The notes: generated by a model not told the origin, from the letters alone. A DNA stretch of 21,080 nt from Modestobacter sp. (GCA_025965635.1 JAOPWO010000096.1:1-21080), one strand, 5' to 3'; positions 1 to 8,802 are shown, counted from the first letter of the stretch. Numbers and translations are program-made.

Positions 1-1906
1 CGACCAGCACCGTGCGGACGCGGCCGGTGAACGGCGCCCGCACCGCGGTCTCCATCTTCATGCTCTCCAGCACGGCGACCGTCTGGCCGGCCTCGACCTC
101 CTGCCCGGCCTGGACACGGACGGCGACGACGACCGACGGGGCAGGGGCGCGGATCAGGCCGCCCGCGTCGCGGGTGACCCGGTGGGACACGCCGTCGACC
201 TCGACCAGGTGTGAGCCGGCAGCCGTCACCGCGACGACGGAGAAGCGCCGGCCGTCGACCGTGAGCCGGCTCTCCAGGGGGCTGAGCCGGTCGACGTCCA
301 CGTCGACGGACCGGCCGTCCAGCTCCACGCGGTACCGGTCGAGGCTGACCTTGGCGGCAGCCAGGCGGTAGACCTGCCCCCGGTGACCCAGCTCGATCGC
401 GCGTCCCACCTCGTGCGGGGCGCGCGGACGCCCGCCGCGGGCGGACGCCAGGAACGCCACGCGTTCCCGGGCCTCCTCGGCGTCGGAGACGTCGACGGCC
501 ACCTGGAGGAGTGCCACGAAGCCGTTGCGCGTGCTCTCCGCCTGGCCGGTGCCCGTGCGGTCCAGCCAGCCGGTGTCCGCTGTGCCCGCCACGATCTCCG
601 GCCGGTCCAGCAGGTCGAGCAGGAAGGATTTGGTGGTCGTCCCCCCGTGCAGCACGACAGTGGTCTCGCGCAGCGCACAGCGCAGGCGGGCGAGTGCCTC
701 GGGACGGTCCCGGCCCCAGGCGATGACCTTGGCCACCATCGAGTCGTAGGCCGGGGGGATGACGTCCCCGACGGTCATCCCGGTGTCCACGCGGACGCCC
801 GGACCGCTGGGCAGGCGCATGAGCGCGACCCGCCCGGGTGCCGGGGCGAACCCCTGCTCGGCGTCCTCGGCGTTGAGCCGCGCCTCCACGGCGTGCCCGG
901 ACTCCGGTGGCGGGTCCCCGATCAGCCGGCCGCCGGCGGCGATGTGCAACTGCAGCTTCACGATGTCGAGCCCGGTGGTCGCCTCGGTCACCGGATGCTC
1001 CACCTGCAGCCGGGTGTTGACCTCCAGGAACGTGAACAGCTGCTCGGTGGGCTGGTACAGGAACTCCACCGTGCCGGCTCCGACGTACCCCGCGGCCCGC
1101 ACCAGCGCGATCGAGGACCCACGCAACGCGGTGTCCTGCTCGCGGCTCAGGACCGGTGAACTGGACTCCTCGAGCACCTTCTGGTTCCGCCGCTGCACGG
1201 AGCAGTCGCGTACCCCGGGCGCCCAGACCGTTCCGTACCGGTCGGCGATCACCTGGACCTCGACGTGCCGGCCGCCCTCGATCAGGCGCTCCATGAAGAC
1301 GATGGGGTCGCCGAACGTCCGCGCCGCCTCGGCCTGGGTCCGGATGAGCGCGTCGTCCAGCTCTCCCGCGCTGCGGACCACCCGGATACCCCGACCGCCG
1401 CCCCCGCTCCTGGACTTGACGATGAGCGGGTAGCCGATGACGGCGGCGTGCCGGTGGGCGTCCCCGGGGGTCTCGACCGGGCCGCTGCTCCACGGCGCGA
1501 CGGGCACACCGGTCTGCTCGGCGAGGACCTTGGCCTCGATCTTGGCGCCCAGCAGCCGCATGGCCTCCGGTGGCGGCCCGATGAAGGTCACGCCGAGGTC
1601 GGCGCACAGCTCGGCGAAGGTGGGGTCCTCCGCGACGAACCCCCAGCCCACCCAGGCTGCGTCGGCCCGGCTCGCCTGGAGCGCACGGCCGAGTTCTCCG
1701 TGGTCCAGGTACGGGCTGCCCGCACCTGTCTCGTGCAGCACCACCGCCTCGTCGGCAGCACGCACGAACGACGCCCGGCGCTCGGACTCGGTGTGCAGCG
1801 CGATGACACGGGTCGTCGTCCCGTGCTCGGCATTGAGCTCGCGCACGGCGCGGATGAGCCGCAGGGCGGGTTCGCCCCGGTTGACCACTGCGATGCGGTT
1901 GAACAC
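1..1906 (-). CDS. Large biotin-dependent acyl-CoA carboxylase, N-terminal part (partial at window edge)
   Basis: Biotin carboxylase plus biotin carrier regions of an acetyl-/propionyl-CoA carboxylase, which carboxylates biotin with bicarbonate and ATP. It starts at GTG 1906 with GGAGG at about 1916-1920, 9 bases upstream; 635 codons are visible and no stop is reached. Residues 1-110 carry the carboxylase N-domain (NRIAVVNRGEPALRLI). The ATP-grasp region has Lys164 and the glycine loop SGGGGRGI (167-174), then RDCSVQRRNQK (233-243) and EVNTRLQVEHPVTE (295-308). The biotin attachment motif ESMKMET has its lysine at residue 617 (codon 58-56). The N-terminal wording (AWVGWGFVAEDPTFAEL, GPPPEAMRLLGAKI) resembles, from memory, the very long actinobacterial fused carboxylases that continue into carboxyltransferase domains, rather than a stand-alone AccA3. 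Whether a carboxyltransferase follows lies outside the window. Confidence 0.9.
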   Translation of the reverse strand, partial: MFNRIAVVNRGEPALRLIRAVRELNAEHGTTTRVIALHTESERRASFVRAADEAVVLHETGAGSPYLDHGELGRALQASRADAAWVGWGFVAEDPTFAELCADLGVTFIGPPPEAMRLLGAKIEAKVLAEQTGVPVAPWSSGPVETPGDAHRHAAVIGYPLIVKSRSGGGGRGIRVVRSAGELDDALIRTQAEAARTFGDPIVFMERLIEGGRHVEVQVIADRYGTVWAPGVRDCSVQRRNQKVLEESSSPVLSREQDTALRGSSIALVRAAGYVGAGTVEFLYQPTEQLFTFLEVNTRLQVEHPVTEATTGLDIVKLQLHIAAGGRLIGDPPPESGHAVEARLNAEDAEQGFAPAPGRVALMRLPSGPGVRVDTGMTVGDVIPPAYDSMVAKVIAWGRDRPEALARLRCALRETTVVLHGGTTTKSFLLDLLDRPEIVAGTADTGWLDRTGTGQAESTRNGFVALLQVAVDVSDAEEARERVAFLASARGGRPRAPHEVGRAIELGHRGQVYRLAAAKVSLDRYRVELDGRSVDVDVDRLSPLESRLTVDGRRFSVVAVTAAGSHLVEVDGVSHRVTRDAGGLIRAPAPSVVVAVRVQAGQEVEAGQTVAVLESMKMETAVRAPFTGRVRTVLV

Positions 1907-2612
1907 CCGGGTACGCCTCCCCCGTCGATGGACCGATCAGGTCGTCGGCGCGAGGCCGACCGCGCACCGCCGAAGCGGACCCACATGCCGGACCCGGCAC
2001 CTACGCACCGGCACCGGCCCGGTGAGGGGACTTCATCGTTCCGTATGCACGGCTTTGCGCACCGGCGCAGCATGACGCGAGTTCTGCGGTGCCGTCAACG
2101 CAGGACGGTTGTCCGCGACCGTCGCGGTCCGGGGCCGGCGCGCGTCGGATCGGACCGCGGTCGGTGTCGCCGGGACCGGGCTGTGCCGCGCACCGGCACC
2201 ACCCATGTGGACAGCCGTGCCGAGGTGGCCGTCGTGGCTGGAGAAGTGACTCCGGCGGCCTCGAGGCACTGCGGGACGATGCCGCACTGCGCGCGCTCGG
2301 CGTCGTGATCGCCGACCTCACCCGCACGCTCGACCGGTGCATGGCCCGGGACACCACACCCGCGCCCTCCGGAGACCCACCTGGCCGTCCTCCGCCTCGC
2401 GCGGGCCTGCCGCGCTCCGCCGCGCCGTCTCCCGAGGTCCCGGCAGGGCCGGGCCGGGCCACCTGGAACGGACAGCTGTGCTCGACAGACCTGTCCCGCC
2501 CGCTGTCCTCCACCCCTGCGCACCACCGTCCGGACCCCGGGCCAACCCCTGGCTGACGCCGGTGTCCCCTGCCAGGCACCTGGCCAGGCGGCGATCGCAC
2601 CGCCCCGGATGC
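1907..2612. other. About 700 bases without a recognisable gene
   Basis: Open frames exist on both strands, but their products are low-complexity Arg/Pro/Ala/Gly strings typical of non-coding high-GC DNA. The only protein-like patch is on the plus strand around 2253-2346, reading roughly EALRDDAALRALGVVIADL, a helix-like stretch without a credible start. I could not assign it to a family. The stretch sits between the carboxylase start and a UvrA-like remnant, so it may be decayed coding sequence; the side next to the carboxylase should hold its promoter. Confidence 0.4.
2070..2098 (-). promoter_or_regulatory. Possible promoter for the acyl-CoA carboxylase
   Basis: On the minus strand TTGACG (2098-2093) is followed after 17 bases by TCATGC (2075-2070). 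The -35 box is good and the -10 box is mediocre. Transcription would start near 2063 and leave a leader of about 155 bases before GTG 1906. This is a pattern match only. Confidence 0.3.
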
Positions 2613-2819
2613 TCACCGACGGTCCGGCACCCGGGACTCCTCGCCGAGGCGGTGGACCGTGCTCAGGCCGTGGCACTCCGGACGGGACCCGGTGAGGGCC
2701 ACGATCGCGTCCCGGGGGATGTCCACGTCGACGTGGCGCAGGTGGTGCTCGCGGGCGCCAGGCACCCGCACGACCGCATCACGCCCGTGCGTGGGAGGTT
2801 CCCCCAACGGGTCGGTCAC
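2613..2819 (-). pseudogene. Remnant of the N-terminus of a UvrA-like ABC ATPase
   Basis: A 68-residue frame from GTG 2819 to TGA 2613 contains PGAREHHLRHVDVDIPRDAI followed by VALTG. This closely matches the start of UvrA and UvrA-like excinuclease ATPases, where the family reads roughly RGAREHNLKNVDVDIPRD, then VFTGVSGSGKSSLAF. Just where the Walker A motif should follow, the sequence becomes SRPECHGLSTV and soon stops, so the P-loop and some 700 or more residues are gone. The ORF starts 20 bases downstream of the amidase stop (2839) on the same strand. The first 45 codons are well preserved and the rest is not. I read it as a recent truncation, not a functional small protein. Confidence 0.6.
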
Positions 2820-2838
2820 CCCATCGATCCGGACCGGG

Positions 2839-4257
2839 TCAGCGCGGGTCGACCGGGGTCGGCACCAGCCCGCGGCGCTCGATGGCGGCGCCCGCGTCCA
2901 GCAGGGTGTCCTCGCGGAACCGCCCACCGACGAGCTGCACGCTGATCGGCAGCCCGTCGTCCAGCTGGACCGGCACCGTCAGGCCCGGCGCGCCGAGGCA
3001 GGCGACCGACATCATCGGCCACTGCGCGGTGATCACCTCGGCCGTCCGCTCGTCGGTCCGGACGTCGGCGTCGATCTCGAAGGTGCGCTCTGCGGACACC
3101 GGGGTGAGCAGCACCGGAGTGGTCTGCAGGGCAGCCTGCAGCTGGCGCACCAGCGTGCTCCGGCGTGCATGGCCCCGCACGTAGTCGTCGAAGCCGACGT
3201 CGCCGAAGGTGTTCCGGACGAAGGCGAACTGCGTCTCGGCCGAGCGGCGGATGCCGGGGTCGCCGTGCTCCTCGATGGCCGGCAGCATGTGCAGGAACTC
3301 CACGCCCTGGACGAGCTGCCACCACAGTCGCCAGGCGTCGGCCAGCAACGGCAGCTCGACCTCACCCACCGCGTACCCGGCGTCGGTGAGCCGGGAGGCG
3401 GCCTCGGTGAGCGCGGCGTCGACGGCCGGGGCGTTACCGACCACACCGACGTCCCGGACCAGACCGACGCGGATCGGGCCGGGCAGCGCCGCACCCCGTA
3501 GTGGTGCCGGCACGCACAGGGGGTCGGTCGGGTCGTAGGCGGCCATGGCCTCCAGGCCCAGCCGCACGTCCGCGACGCTGCGACCCAGCAGGCCCTGCAC
3601 CAGCATCAACTGCACGCCGAGCATGACGTCACCCCCCGGAGGGCCGAACAGCGACGGCACCCGGCCGACGGTGGGTCGCAGGCCCACCACCCCGCAGGCC
3701 GCGGCGGGATAGCGGACCGAACCCCCGATGTCGTTGCCCTGCGCCAGCGCACCCATGCCCGTGGCCACCGCGGCGGCGGCGCCGCCGCTGGACCCTCCGG
3801 GCGTGCGGCCGGCGGCCCAGGGGTTGTACGTGCGCCCGTGCAGCACGTTGTCGGTGAACCAGCGGATGGAGAACGCCGGGGTGTTGGTGCGGCCCAGGAA
3901 CACGGCGCCGGCGCGGCGCCAGTTGGCCAGCTGCGGTGCATCGGTGGTGGCGATGGCACCGGCGAAGGCCTCGACGCCGTCGGTCGTGGCGTAGCCGATC
4001 AGGTCACTGTTCACCTTGGAGGTGACCGGGACGCCGTGCAGCGGACCGAGCGGCTCGCCCGCCGCCACCGCGCGGTCGGCGGACTCTGCGGCCTGGATCA
4101 CCTCGTCCGGGCGCACCTCCACCACCGCGTTCACCGAGCGGTTGACCGTCTCGACCCGGGCGAGCGCGGACTCGGCCGCCTCGCGGGCGGAGATCCGCCG
4201 CTCCCGGATGCCGGCCGCGAGATCGGCTGCGTCCCAGGTCCACAACTCGTCGCTCAT
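2839..4257 (-). CDS. Amidase (amidase signature family), last gene of the amide-transport operon
   Basis: A 472-residue hydrolase of the amidase signature family, expected to turn a carboxamide into acid plus ammonia in the cytoplasm. The Ser-cisSer-Lys triad is visible as Lys81 (PVTSKVNSD), Ser156 (TPGGSSGGA) and Ser180 (NDIGGSVRYPA). Start ATG 4257 has GGAGG a few bases upstream and lies 26 bases after the livF stop, so it is probably co-transcribed with the transporter. It is clearly a paralogue of the amidase at 9863-11311: both share an N-terminus ending in ISAREA.ES.LAR, the RWFTDN.LHGRT.NPW block and a TP.DPR C-terminus. The substrate cannot be read from sequence. The UrtA-like character of the operon's binding protein favours a small imported amide. 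Confidence 0.92.
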   Translation of the reverse strand: MSDELWTWDAADLAAGIRERRISAREAAESALARVETVNRSVNAVVEVRPDEVIQAAESADRAVAAGEPLGPLHGVPVTSKVNSDLIGYATTDGVEAFAGAIATTDAPQLANWRRAGAVFLGRTNTPAFSIRWFTDNVLHGRTYNPWAAGRTPGGSSGGAAAAVATGMGALAQGNDIGGSVRYPAAACGVVGLRPTVGRVPSLFGPPGGDVMLGVQLMLVQGLLGRSVADVRLGLEAMAAYDPTDPLCVPAPLRGAALPGPIRVGLVRDVGVVGNAPAVDAALTEAASRLTDAGYAVGEVELPLLADAWRLWWQLVQGVEFLHMLPAIEEHGDPGIRRSAETQFAFVRNTFGDVGFDDYVRGHARRSTLVRQLQAALQTTPVLLTPVSAERTFEIDADVRTDERTAEVITAQWPMMSVACLGAPGLTVPVQLDDGLPISVQLVGGRFREDTLLDAGAAIERRGLVPTPVDPR

Positions 4258-4283
4258 GGGGCCTCCGGTTGACGGGTGGCTCG

Positions 4284-4973
4284 TCAGCTGACGACGAGCA
4301 GGTCGGTCAGCGCGCCGGAAGCCGGGTCGAGGCCGTCCACGGGGTGGTCGAACACCACCCGGCCCCTGAGCATCCCGACGATGCGGTCGCAGTAGCGCAG
4401 GGGCAGGTCGGGGCTCTGCTCGACGAGCAGGACGGTGACGCCCGTCGCAGCCAGCTGCCGGAGCGCCTCCAGTGCCGCCTGCGCCAGCGAGGGTTGCAAC
4501 CCCTGCGAGAACTCGTCGATGGCGATGAGCCGCTCCCCGGCGAGGATCGCGCGGGCGATGCCGACCTGCTGCTTCTGCCCGCCGGACAGCGTCCCGGCGG
4601 CCTGGTCGGCACGCTCGGTCAACAGCGGGAACAGGTCCAGCGGGTCGACCGGCGGCGTGTACCCGCGGCGGCGGGCCAGCCGCAGGTTCTGCTCGACGGT
4701 CAGCGTGCGGAAGACGCCGCGGTCGTCGGGCATGAACGACAGGCCGGCACGGGCCATCTTCTCCGGTCGGCCGACCTCCAGCGGGGTCCCGTCCAGGCGC
4801 AGGCTCCCGCTGAAGGTCGGGCACAGTCCGAACACGCTCTTGAGCAGCGTGGTCTTGCCGACTCCGTTGCGGCCCAGGACCGCGACCATCTGCCCGCCGG
4901 GCAGGGTCAGGTCCACGCCGTCGACGACCCGGGTGTCCTTGTACCCCGCCGTCCAGCCGGTGATCTCCAGCAT
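4284..4973 (-). CDS. ABC transporter ATPase, LivF type (HAAT family)
   Basis: A 229-residue ATPase that powers the branched-chain-amino-acid/amide type importer encoded upstream. Walker A is GRNGVGKT (34-41), the ABC signature LSGGQ (129-133), and Walker B LIAIDEF with Asp153-Glu154. The switch position reads VEQS, with Gln as is common in LivF. The D-loop proline of the usual DEPS is Phe here (DEFSQGL). ATG 4973 shares one base with the stop of the preceding gene (TGATG) and has GGGAG 7 bases upstream. GTG 4976 is possible but its spacing is poorer. Its own signature motif is canonical, unlike that of its partner LivG domain. Confidence 0.93.
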   Translation of the reverse strand: MLEITGWTAGYKDTRVVDGVDLTLPGGQMVAVLGRNGVGKTTLLKSVFGLCPTFSGSLRLDGTPLEVGRPEKMARAGLSFMPDDRGVFRTLTVEQNLRLARRRGYTPPVDPLDLFPLLTERADQAAGTLSGGQKQQVGIARAILAGERLIAIDEFSQGLQPSLAQAALEALRQLAATGVTVLLVEQSPDLPLRYCDRIVGMLRGRVVFDHPVDGLDPASGALTDLLVVS

Positions 4974-6694
4974 CACACCGCTCCCAGGTAGGCGCTGCGG
5001 ACCTCGTCATGCCGGGCTACCTCGTCCATCGAGCCGTCGACCAGCACCCGGCCGTTGGCCAGGACGACGACGCGGTCGGCGAGCTCGCGGACGATCTCCA
5101 TGTCGTGCTCGACGGCGACCAGCGTGCAGCCGGCCTCCTCGGCGACCGCCCGGAGCGTGCGCGCCAGCCGGATGGAGTCCTCGTGCGACAGTCCGGCAGC
5201 CGGCTCGTCGAGCAGGACGACGTCGGGACCGCCGGCCAGGACGACCGCGAGCTCCAGCGCGCGCCGATCAGCCAGCGGCAGATCCTGCGCGCGCAACGAG
5301 TCCTGGGACTCGAACCGGCGCAGCTCCGCCGGCAACTCGATCACCCGACGGGCCTCGGCGACGGCCAGCAGCAGGTTCTGCCGGGGCGTCAGCTCCAGGA
5401 ACACGCTCGGGATCTGGAAGAGCCGTCCCAGACCCAGCCGGGTCCGGCGATGCGGCGCCCAGGCCGTCACGTCGTGACCGAGCAACCGGATTCGACCCTC
5501 GTCCGCTGCCAGGTCCCCACCGACGATGCTCAGCAGCGTCGTCTTGCCGGCGCCGTTGGGCCCGATGAGGCAGAGCACCTGGCCGGTCGGGACGTCGAGG
5601 TCGACGCCCTGGATGACCGGCACCGCGCCGAAGCCCTTGACCACACCCACCAGCTCGACCGCCTTCCCGGCCGGCCCCGCCCCGTCGCGCGGACTGCTGC
5701 CGCTGCGCGGCCTGCGCCGGGTCTCGAGGGCTGCGCCTTGCGCCGCCTGCTCGGCGAGCGGACGCCGGACCAGCGCCAGCACACCGCCGACCAGCCCCGT
5801 CGGGAAGAACCGCACGACCAGGATGAAGGCCACGCCCAGGATGAGCAGGTACCAGCTGCCGATGGCATCACCGAGGTACTGCTGCCCGATGGTGACCAGC
5901 GCCGCGCCGATGAAGGCACCGGCGATCGTCCCCCGCCCCCCGACGGCCAACCAGACCAGCACCTGCGTGGACATGAGGATCCCGGCGCTGGAAGGCGAGA
6001 TCAGGCTGATGACCGGCGCCGCGACCGCACCGGCGGTCGCAGCGACCGCGGCGCTGAGCACGAACGCCAGCGTCTTGGTCTGCTGCGGGTCGATGCCCAG
6101 GTGGGCGGCGCGGCTCTCGTTGACCCGCACAGCGAGGAAGCGCCGGCCCAGGGCGCCGCGGAGCACGACCAACCAGACCAGCACGACGACCACCACGACG
6201 GCCGCGGCGGTGCGGTAGTAGTCCGCCACCACGCCACTGCCCGGGACGAACAACCCGTTGCCGCCGTTGGTGAGGCCGAGCAGCGATCGGGCGGCCTGTT
6301 CGGCGATCAGCGTGAGCGCCACGGTCAGCACCGCCATCGTGGAGGCCTGGGCCTTCGGGCCCAGACCTGCCCGGCCGACCAGCCAGGCGACCAGCACGGC
6401 GGCGGCCACCGCCCCGGCGGCCACCGGCAGCACGGGGAGATCGCGGTCGACGGCGATGGCCACGCCGTAGGCGCCGAGGCCGAAGAAGGCCGCGTGCCCG
6501 ATGCTGACCACCCCGGCCCGGCCCCACGCCAGGTCCAGTCCGAAGGCGAACAGCCCGTAGGCCAGTGCGAGGGTCAGCAGTCCCAGCGGGTACGGCAGCA
6601 GGACGAAGGGCGCGACCGCCAGGCCGACGCAGGTGATCGCCACGGCCACCACATGACGCCGGCCCACCCGGCGACTCCGCACCGGGACCGTCAT
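4973..6694 (-). CDS. Fused LivM permease and LivG ATPase of an amide/branched-chain amino acid importer
   Basis: A 573-residue protein. Residues about 15-310 form the LivM-type membrane subunit, with hydrophobic helices, the conserved DLAWGRAGVVSIGHAAFFGLGAY region (54-76) and an ATPase-contact loop near ESRAAHLGI (193-201). A linker (about 311-343) rich in Arg, Ser and Gly leads to a LivG-type ATPase. There Walker A is GPNGAGKTT (378-386), Q-loop Gln427, Walker B VVLLDEP with Asp496-Glu497, and switch His530. The ABC signature, expected as LS.G(D/Q/E), reads LPLAD (472-476) and is degenerate. ATG 6694 overlaps the stop of the binding-protein gene (ATGA) and has GGAG 5 bases upstream. M-G fusions are known in this transporter family; the poor signature is the odd part. 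Confidence 0.93.
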   Translation of the reverse strand: MTVPVRSRRVGRRHVVAVAITCVGLAVAPFVLLPYPLGLLTLALAYGLFAFGLDLAWGRAGVVSIGHAAFFGLGAYGVAIAVDRDLPVLPVAAGAVAAAVLVAWLVGRAGLGPKAQASTMAVLTVALTLIAEQAARSLLGLTNGGNGLFVPGSGVVADYYRTAAAVVVVVVLVWLVVLRGALGRRFLAVRVNESRAAHLGIDPQQTKTLAFVLSAAVAATAGAVAAPVISLISPSSAGILMSTQVLVWLAVGGRGTIAGAFIGAALVTIGQQYLGDAIGSWYLLILGVAFILVVRFFPTGLVGGVLALVRRPLAEQAAQGAALETRRRPRSGSSPRDGAGPAGKAVELVGVVKGFGAVPVIQGVDLDVPTGQVLCLIGPNGAGKTTLLSIVGGDLAADEGRIRLLGHDVTAWAPHRRTRLGLGRLFQIPSVFLELTPRQNLLLAVAEARRVIELPAELRRFESQDSLRAQDLPLADRRALELAVVLAGGPDVVLLDEPAAGLSHEDSIRLARTLRAVAEEAGCTLVAVEHDMEIVRELADRVVVLANGRVLVDGSMDEVARHDEVRSAYLGAV

Positions 6695-7890
6695 CGGCAC
6701 TCCGTCGGGTCCTCGACCACGCCGAGGTTCTCGACCGGGACGTACTTGCCGCCCGCCTCGACCCGGACCAGCTGCATGTCGGTCTGGAACCGGTGGTTCT
6801 CCGTGAAGGAGGTCTCACCGAAGATGCCGTCGGTGGTGGTCGTCGACAGGGCGTCCATCACCGCAGCGGTCTCGGTGGTGCCGGCCGCCTCCACCGCCGC
6901 AGCGATGAACTTGAGCCCCTCGTAGGCGTTGGCGGCGACGCCCGGGATCGGGGCGTCCCAGTCGTAGGCCTCGCGGAAGGCGGCGACGAACTTCTCGTTG
7001 GCCTCGCCCGGCAACGCGTCGGAGTAGCGGGTGACCAGTTCGCGGCCGTCGGTCACCCCGCCCATGGCCGGGTAGTAGTCCTGGATCAGGCTGATCCCGG
7101 TGATGTCGCTGGTGGCGAGCAGACCGAACTCGTCGGCCTGCCGGACGAAGGAGACGGCGTCACCGCCCACGACGGCCGAGAGGGTCCAGTCGGGTGCCGC
7201 GGAGGACAGTTTACCGATCACCGGCTGCCAGTCCGCGGTGCCGAGCGGGGCGTACTCCTCCGCGACGACCTCACCGCCGGCGCCCTCGATCAGCTCCCGG
7301 GCCAGGCCGTTGAAGCCGCGCGGGAAACTGTAGTCGCTGCCGACCAGCGCCACCCGCGTGCCCTTCGTCTCGAGCATGTGCGGGACCAGCTCGGTGAGGA
7401 TCATCGGATCGGTCTCACCGAACGCCCAGACGTAGGGGGTGCAGATCCCCGCCGTGCCCATCTCGGCGGTGGAGAAGGGGACCTCGGCCTCGGTCGCCAC
7501 CTTCCCGACGGCCAGGCTCGTGTCGCCGGTGATCGTGCCGAACAGGTAGTCGACCTGGTTCTCGGTGATGAGCCGGTTCGCCGACTGGGCAGCGATCGCC
7601 GGATCGGCCTTGTCGTCCAGGAAGTCGACCTCGATGTCCTGGCCGAGCACTCCGCCGTCGGCGTTGATCTCCTTCAGCGCAAGGTCGAACCCCATCTTCA
7701 TGGCCTCGCCCTCGCTGGCGACCGGGCCGGTGATCGGTGCCATCAGCCCGATCGAGAGCGGGTCTGCAGCACCGCCACCGTTGCCGCCGCCGGTGTCGCC
7801 GCCCACGGAACCGCCGCAGGCGGTGAGGGTCAGGGCGAGCGTCGCCCCCGCGGCAAGTCCGGCCCGGCGCCCTCGCGTTCCGCGGGTCAT
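6691..7890 (-). CDS. Substrate-binding lipoprotein, periplasmic binding protein type 1 (urea/amide-like)
   Basis: A 399-residue extracellular lipoprotein that would capture the substrate for the LivHMGF importer. The signal peptide has an Arg-rich start, a hydrophobic core and a lipobox LTAC with lipidated Cys25, then a Gly/Asn/Ser linker. The mature domain begins PLSIGLMAPITGPVASEG. The stretch VGSDYSFPRGFN, then EEYAPLGTADW and VVGGDAVSF, recalls the urea/short-chain-amide binding subgroup (UrtA/FmdD/AmiC-like) more than LivK. ATG 7890 overlaps the livH stop in an ATGA. A GTG 33 bases upstream, inside livH, would add residues before the Arg-rich n-region and is less likely. Confidence 0.93.
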   Translation of the reverse strand: MTRGTRGRRAGLAAGATLALTLTACGGSVGGDTGGGNGGGAADPLSIGLMAPITGPVASEGEAMKMGFDLALKEINADGGVLGQDIEVDFLDDKADPAIAAQSANRLITENQVDYLFGTITGDTSLAVGKVATEAEVPFSTAEMGTAGICTPYVWAFGETDPMILTELVPHMLETKGTRVALVGSDYSFPRGFNGLARELIEGAGGEVVAEEYAPLGTADWQPVIGKLSSAAPDWTLSAVVGGDAVSFVRQADEFGLLATSDITGISLIQDYYPAMGGVTDGRELVTRYSDALPGEANEKFVAAFREAYDWDAPIPGVAANAYEGLKFIAAAVEAAGTTETAAVMDALSTTTTDGIFGETSFTENHRFQTDMQLVRVEAGGKYVPVENLGVVEDPTECR

Positions 7891-8774
7891 GCCGGTCGCC
7901 TTGCGAGAAGTGCTGTTGTCCACTGTGGTCTCTTCCAGTCGAGGCCTTGCGGCCGGATGGCGATCAGGACGATCAGTGCGGCGTAGAAGAGGAGCGTCGC
8001 CGTGGTCTCGCTGAACAGACCCCGGAGCGAGTTGCTGAGCAGGGCCACCACGAACGCGCCGAACAGCGGGCCGGCCAGCGATCCGGGCCGACCGACGAGC
8101 ACCGCGAAGAAGGCGGGGGCGAGGAAGGCCACGCCCAGGTGCGGCGTGAGCCCCAGCATCGGAGCCTGCAAGGCGCCGGCCAGGACGGCGAGGACGGTGC
8201 CGAACACGAACGTCGCCATGATCATGGGCCGCGGCGGGATCCCCAGCAGGGACGCCATCTCCCGGTTGTCGATCGTGGCCCGCAGCCGCATGCCGAAGTC
8301 GGTCCGGTAGACCACGAACAGGATCGCCACGACCACCACCAGCGAGACCGTCGTGGCCACCAGCCGGTAGGTGGGGTACTGGACGCCCAGCACCGAGATG
8401 GAGCCGGTGACCGGGGAGGCGACGGAGGCGGGCGTGGAACCGAAGACCGCGTCCGCCGTCTGCCGGAGGACGATGCCGACCCCCCACATCGCCAGCAGGG
8501 TGGCCAGGAAGCCCTGCACGTAGAGCGGCCGCAACAGCAGTTTCTCGATCGCCCAGGCCAGCGCGCCGCCGAGGACCAGCGCGATCAGCACCCGCGGCAC
8601 GAAGGGGACGGCTTCCAGGCCGTACATGACGAACGCGCCGGCCATGACGAAATCGCCGAACGCGACGTTGACCACGCCGAGCTGCCCGAAGATCAGGCCC
8701 ATGCCCAGCGCCAGCAGCGCGTAGAAGCCGAACAGCGTCAGGACCGCCAGCGCGAAGGAGACGACCGCCTCCAT
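7887..8774 (-). CDS. LivH-type permease subunit of the amide/branched-chain amino acid importer
   Basis: A 295-residue integral membrane protein, first gene of the operon. Hydrophobic helices run through the whole chain. The family motif GQLGVVNVAFGDFVMAG lies near residues 30-46, and an ATPase-contact loop (DNREMASLLGIPPRP) sits in the second half, matching LivH proteins. Start ATG 8774 gives the usual length (about 290) but has only a weak upstream purine signal. The stop overlaps the next gene by ATGA. The binding-protein gene sits between the two permease genes instead of at an end of the operon. Confidence 0.92.
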   Translation of the reverse strand: MEAVVSFALAVLTLFGFYALLALGMGLIFGQLGVVNVAFGDFVMAGAFVMYGLEAVPFVPRVLIALVLGGALAWAIEKLLLRPLYVQGFLATLLAMWGVGIVLRQTADAVFGSTPASVASPVTGSISVLGVQYPTYRLVATTVSLVVVVAILFVVYRTDFGMRLRATIDNREMASLLGIPPRPMIMATFVFGTVLAVLAGALQAPMLGLTPHLGVAFLAPAFFAVLVGRPGSLAGPLFGAFVVALLSNSLRGLFSETTATLLFYAALIVLIAIRPQGLDWKRPQWTTALLARRPA

Positions 8775-8788
8775 CAGGCGTCACCCGG

Positions 8789-8802
8789 ACCTGACAACAG
8801 GT
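8789..8802. repeat. Short inverted repeat, possible operator ahead of livH
   Basis: ACCTG-ACAA-CAGGT is a perfect 5-base inverted repeat 15 bases upstream of the livH start and inside the region shared with the divergent IclR gene. Position makes it a candidate regulator site. The length is too small to be convincing alone. Confidence 0.25.

Noticed and set aside
2775..2812. G-rich/C-rich stretch after the first amidase considered as a terminator
   Set aside because: Only a short, imperfect pairing of GGGGG with TCCC is possible and it lies inside the UvrA-like coding remnant.
2839..5010. Apparent 723-residue protein containing the first amidase
   Set aside because: The first 250 residues are the livF gene read out of frame; the amidase has its own ribosome site and ATG at 4257.
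5009..6925. Plus-strand frame of about 640 codons opposite the LivM-LivG gene
   Set aside because: Low-complexity Arg/Gln/Asp/His product with no motif, fully opposite a gene with Walker motifs and membrane helices.
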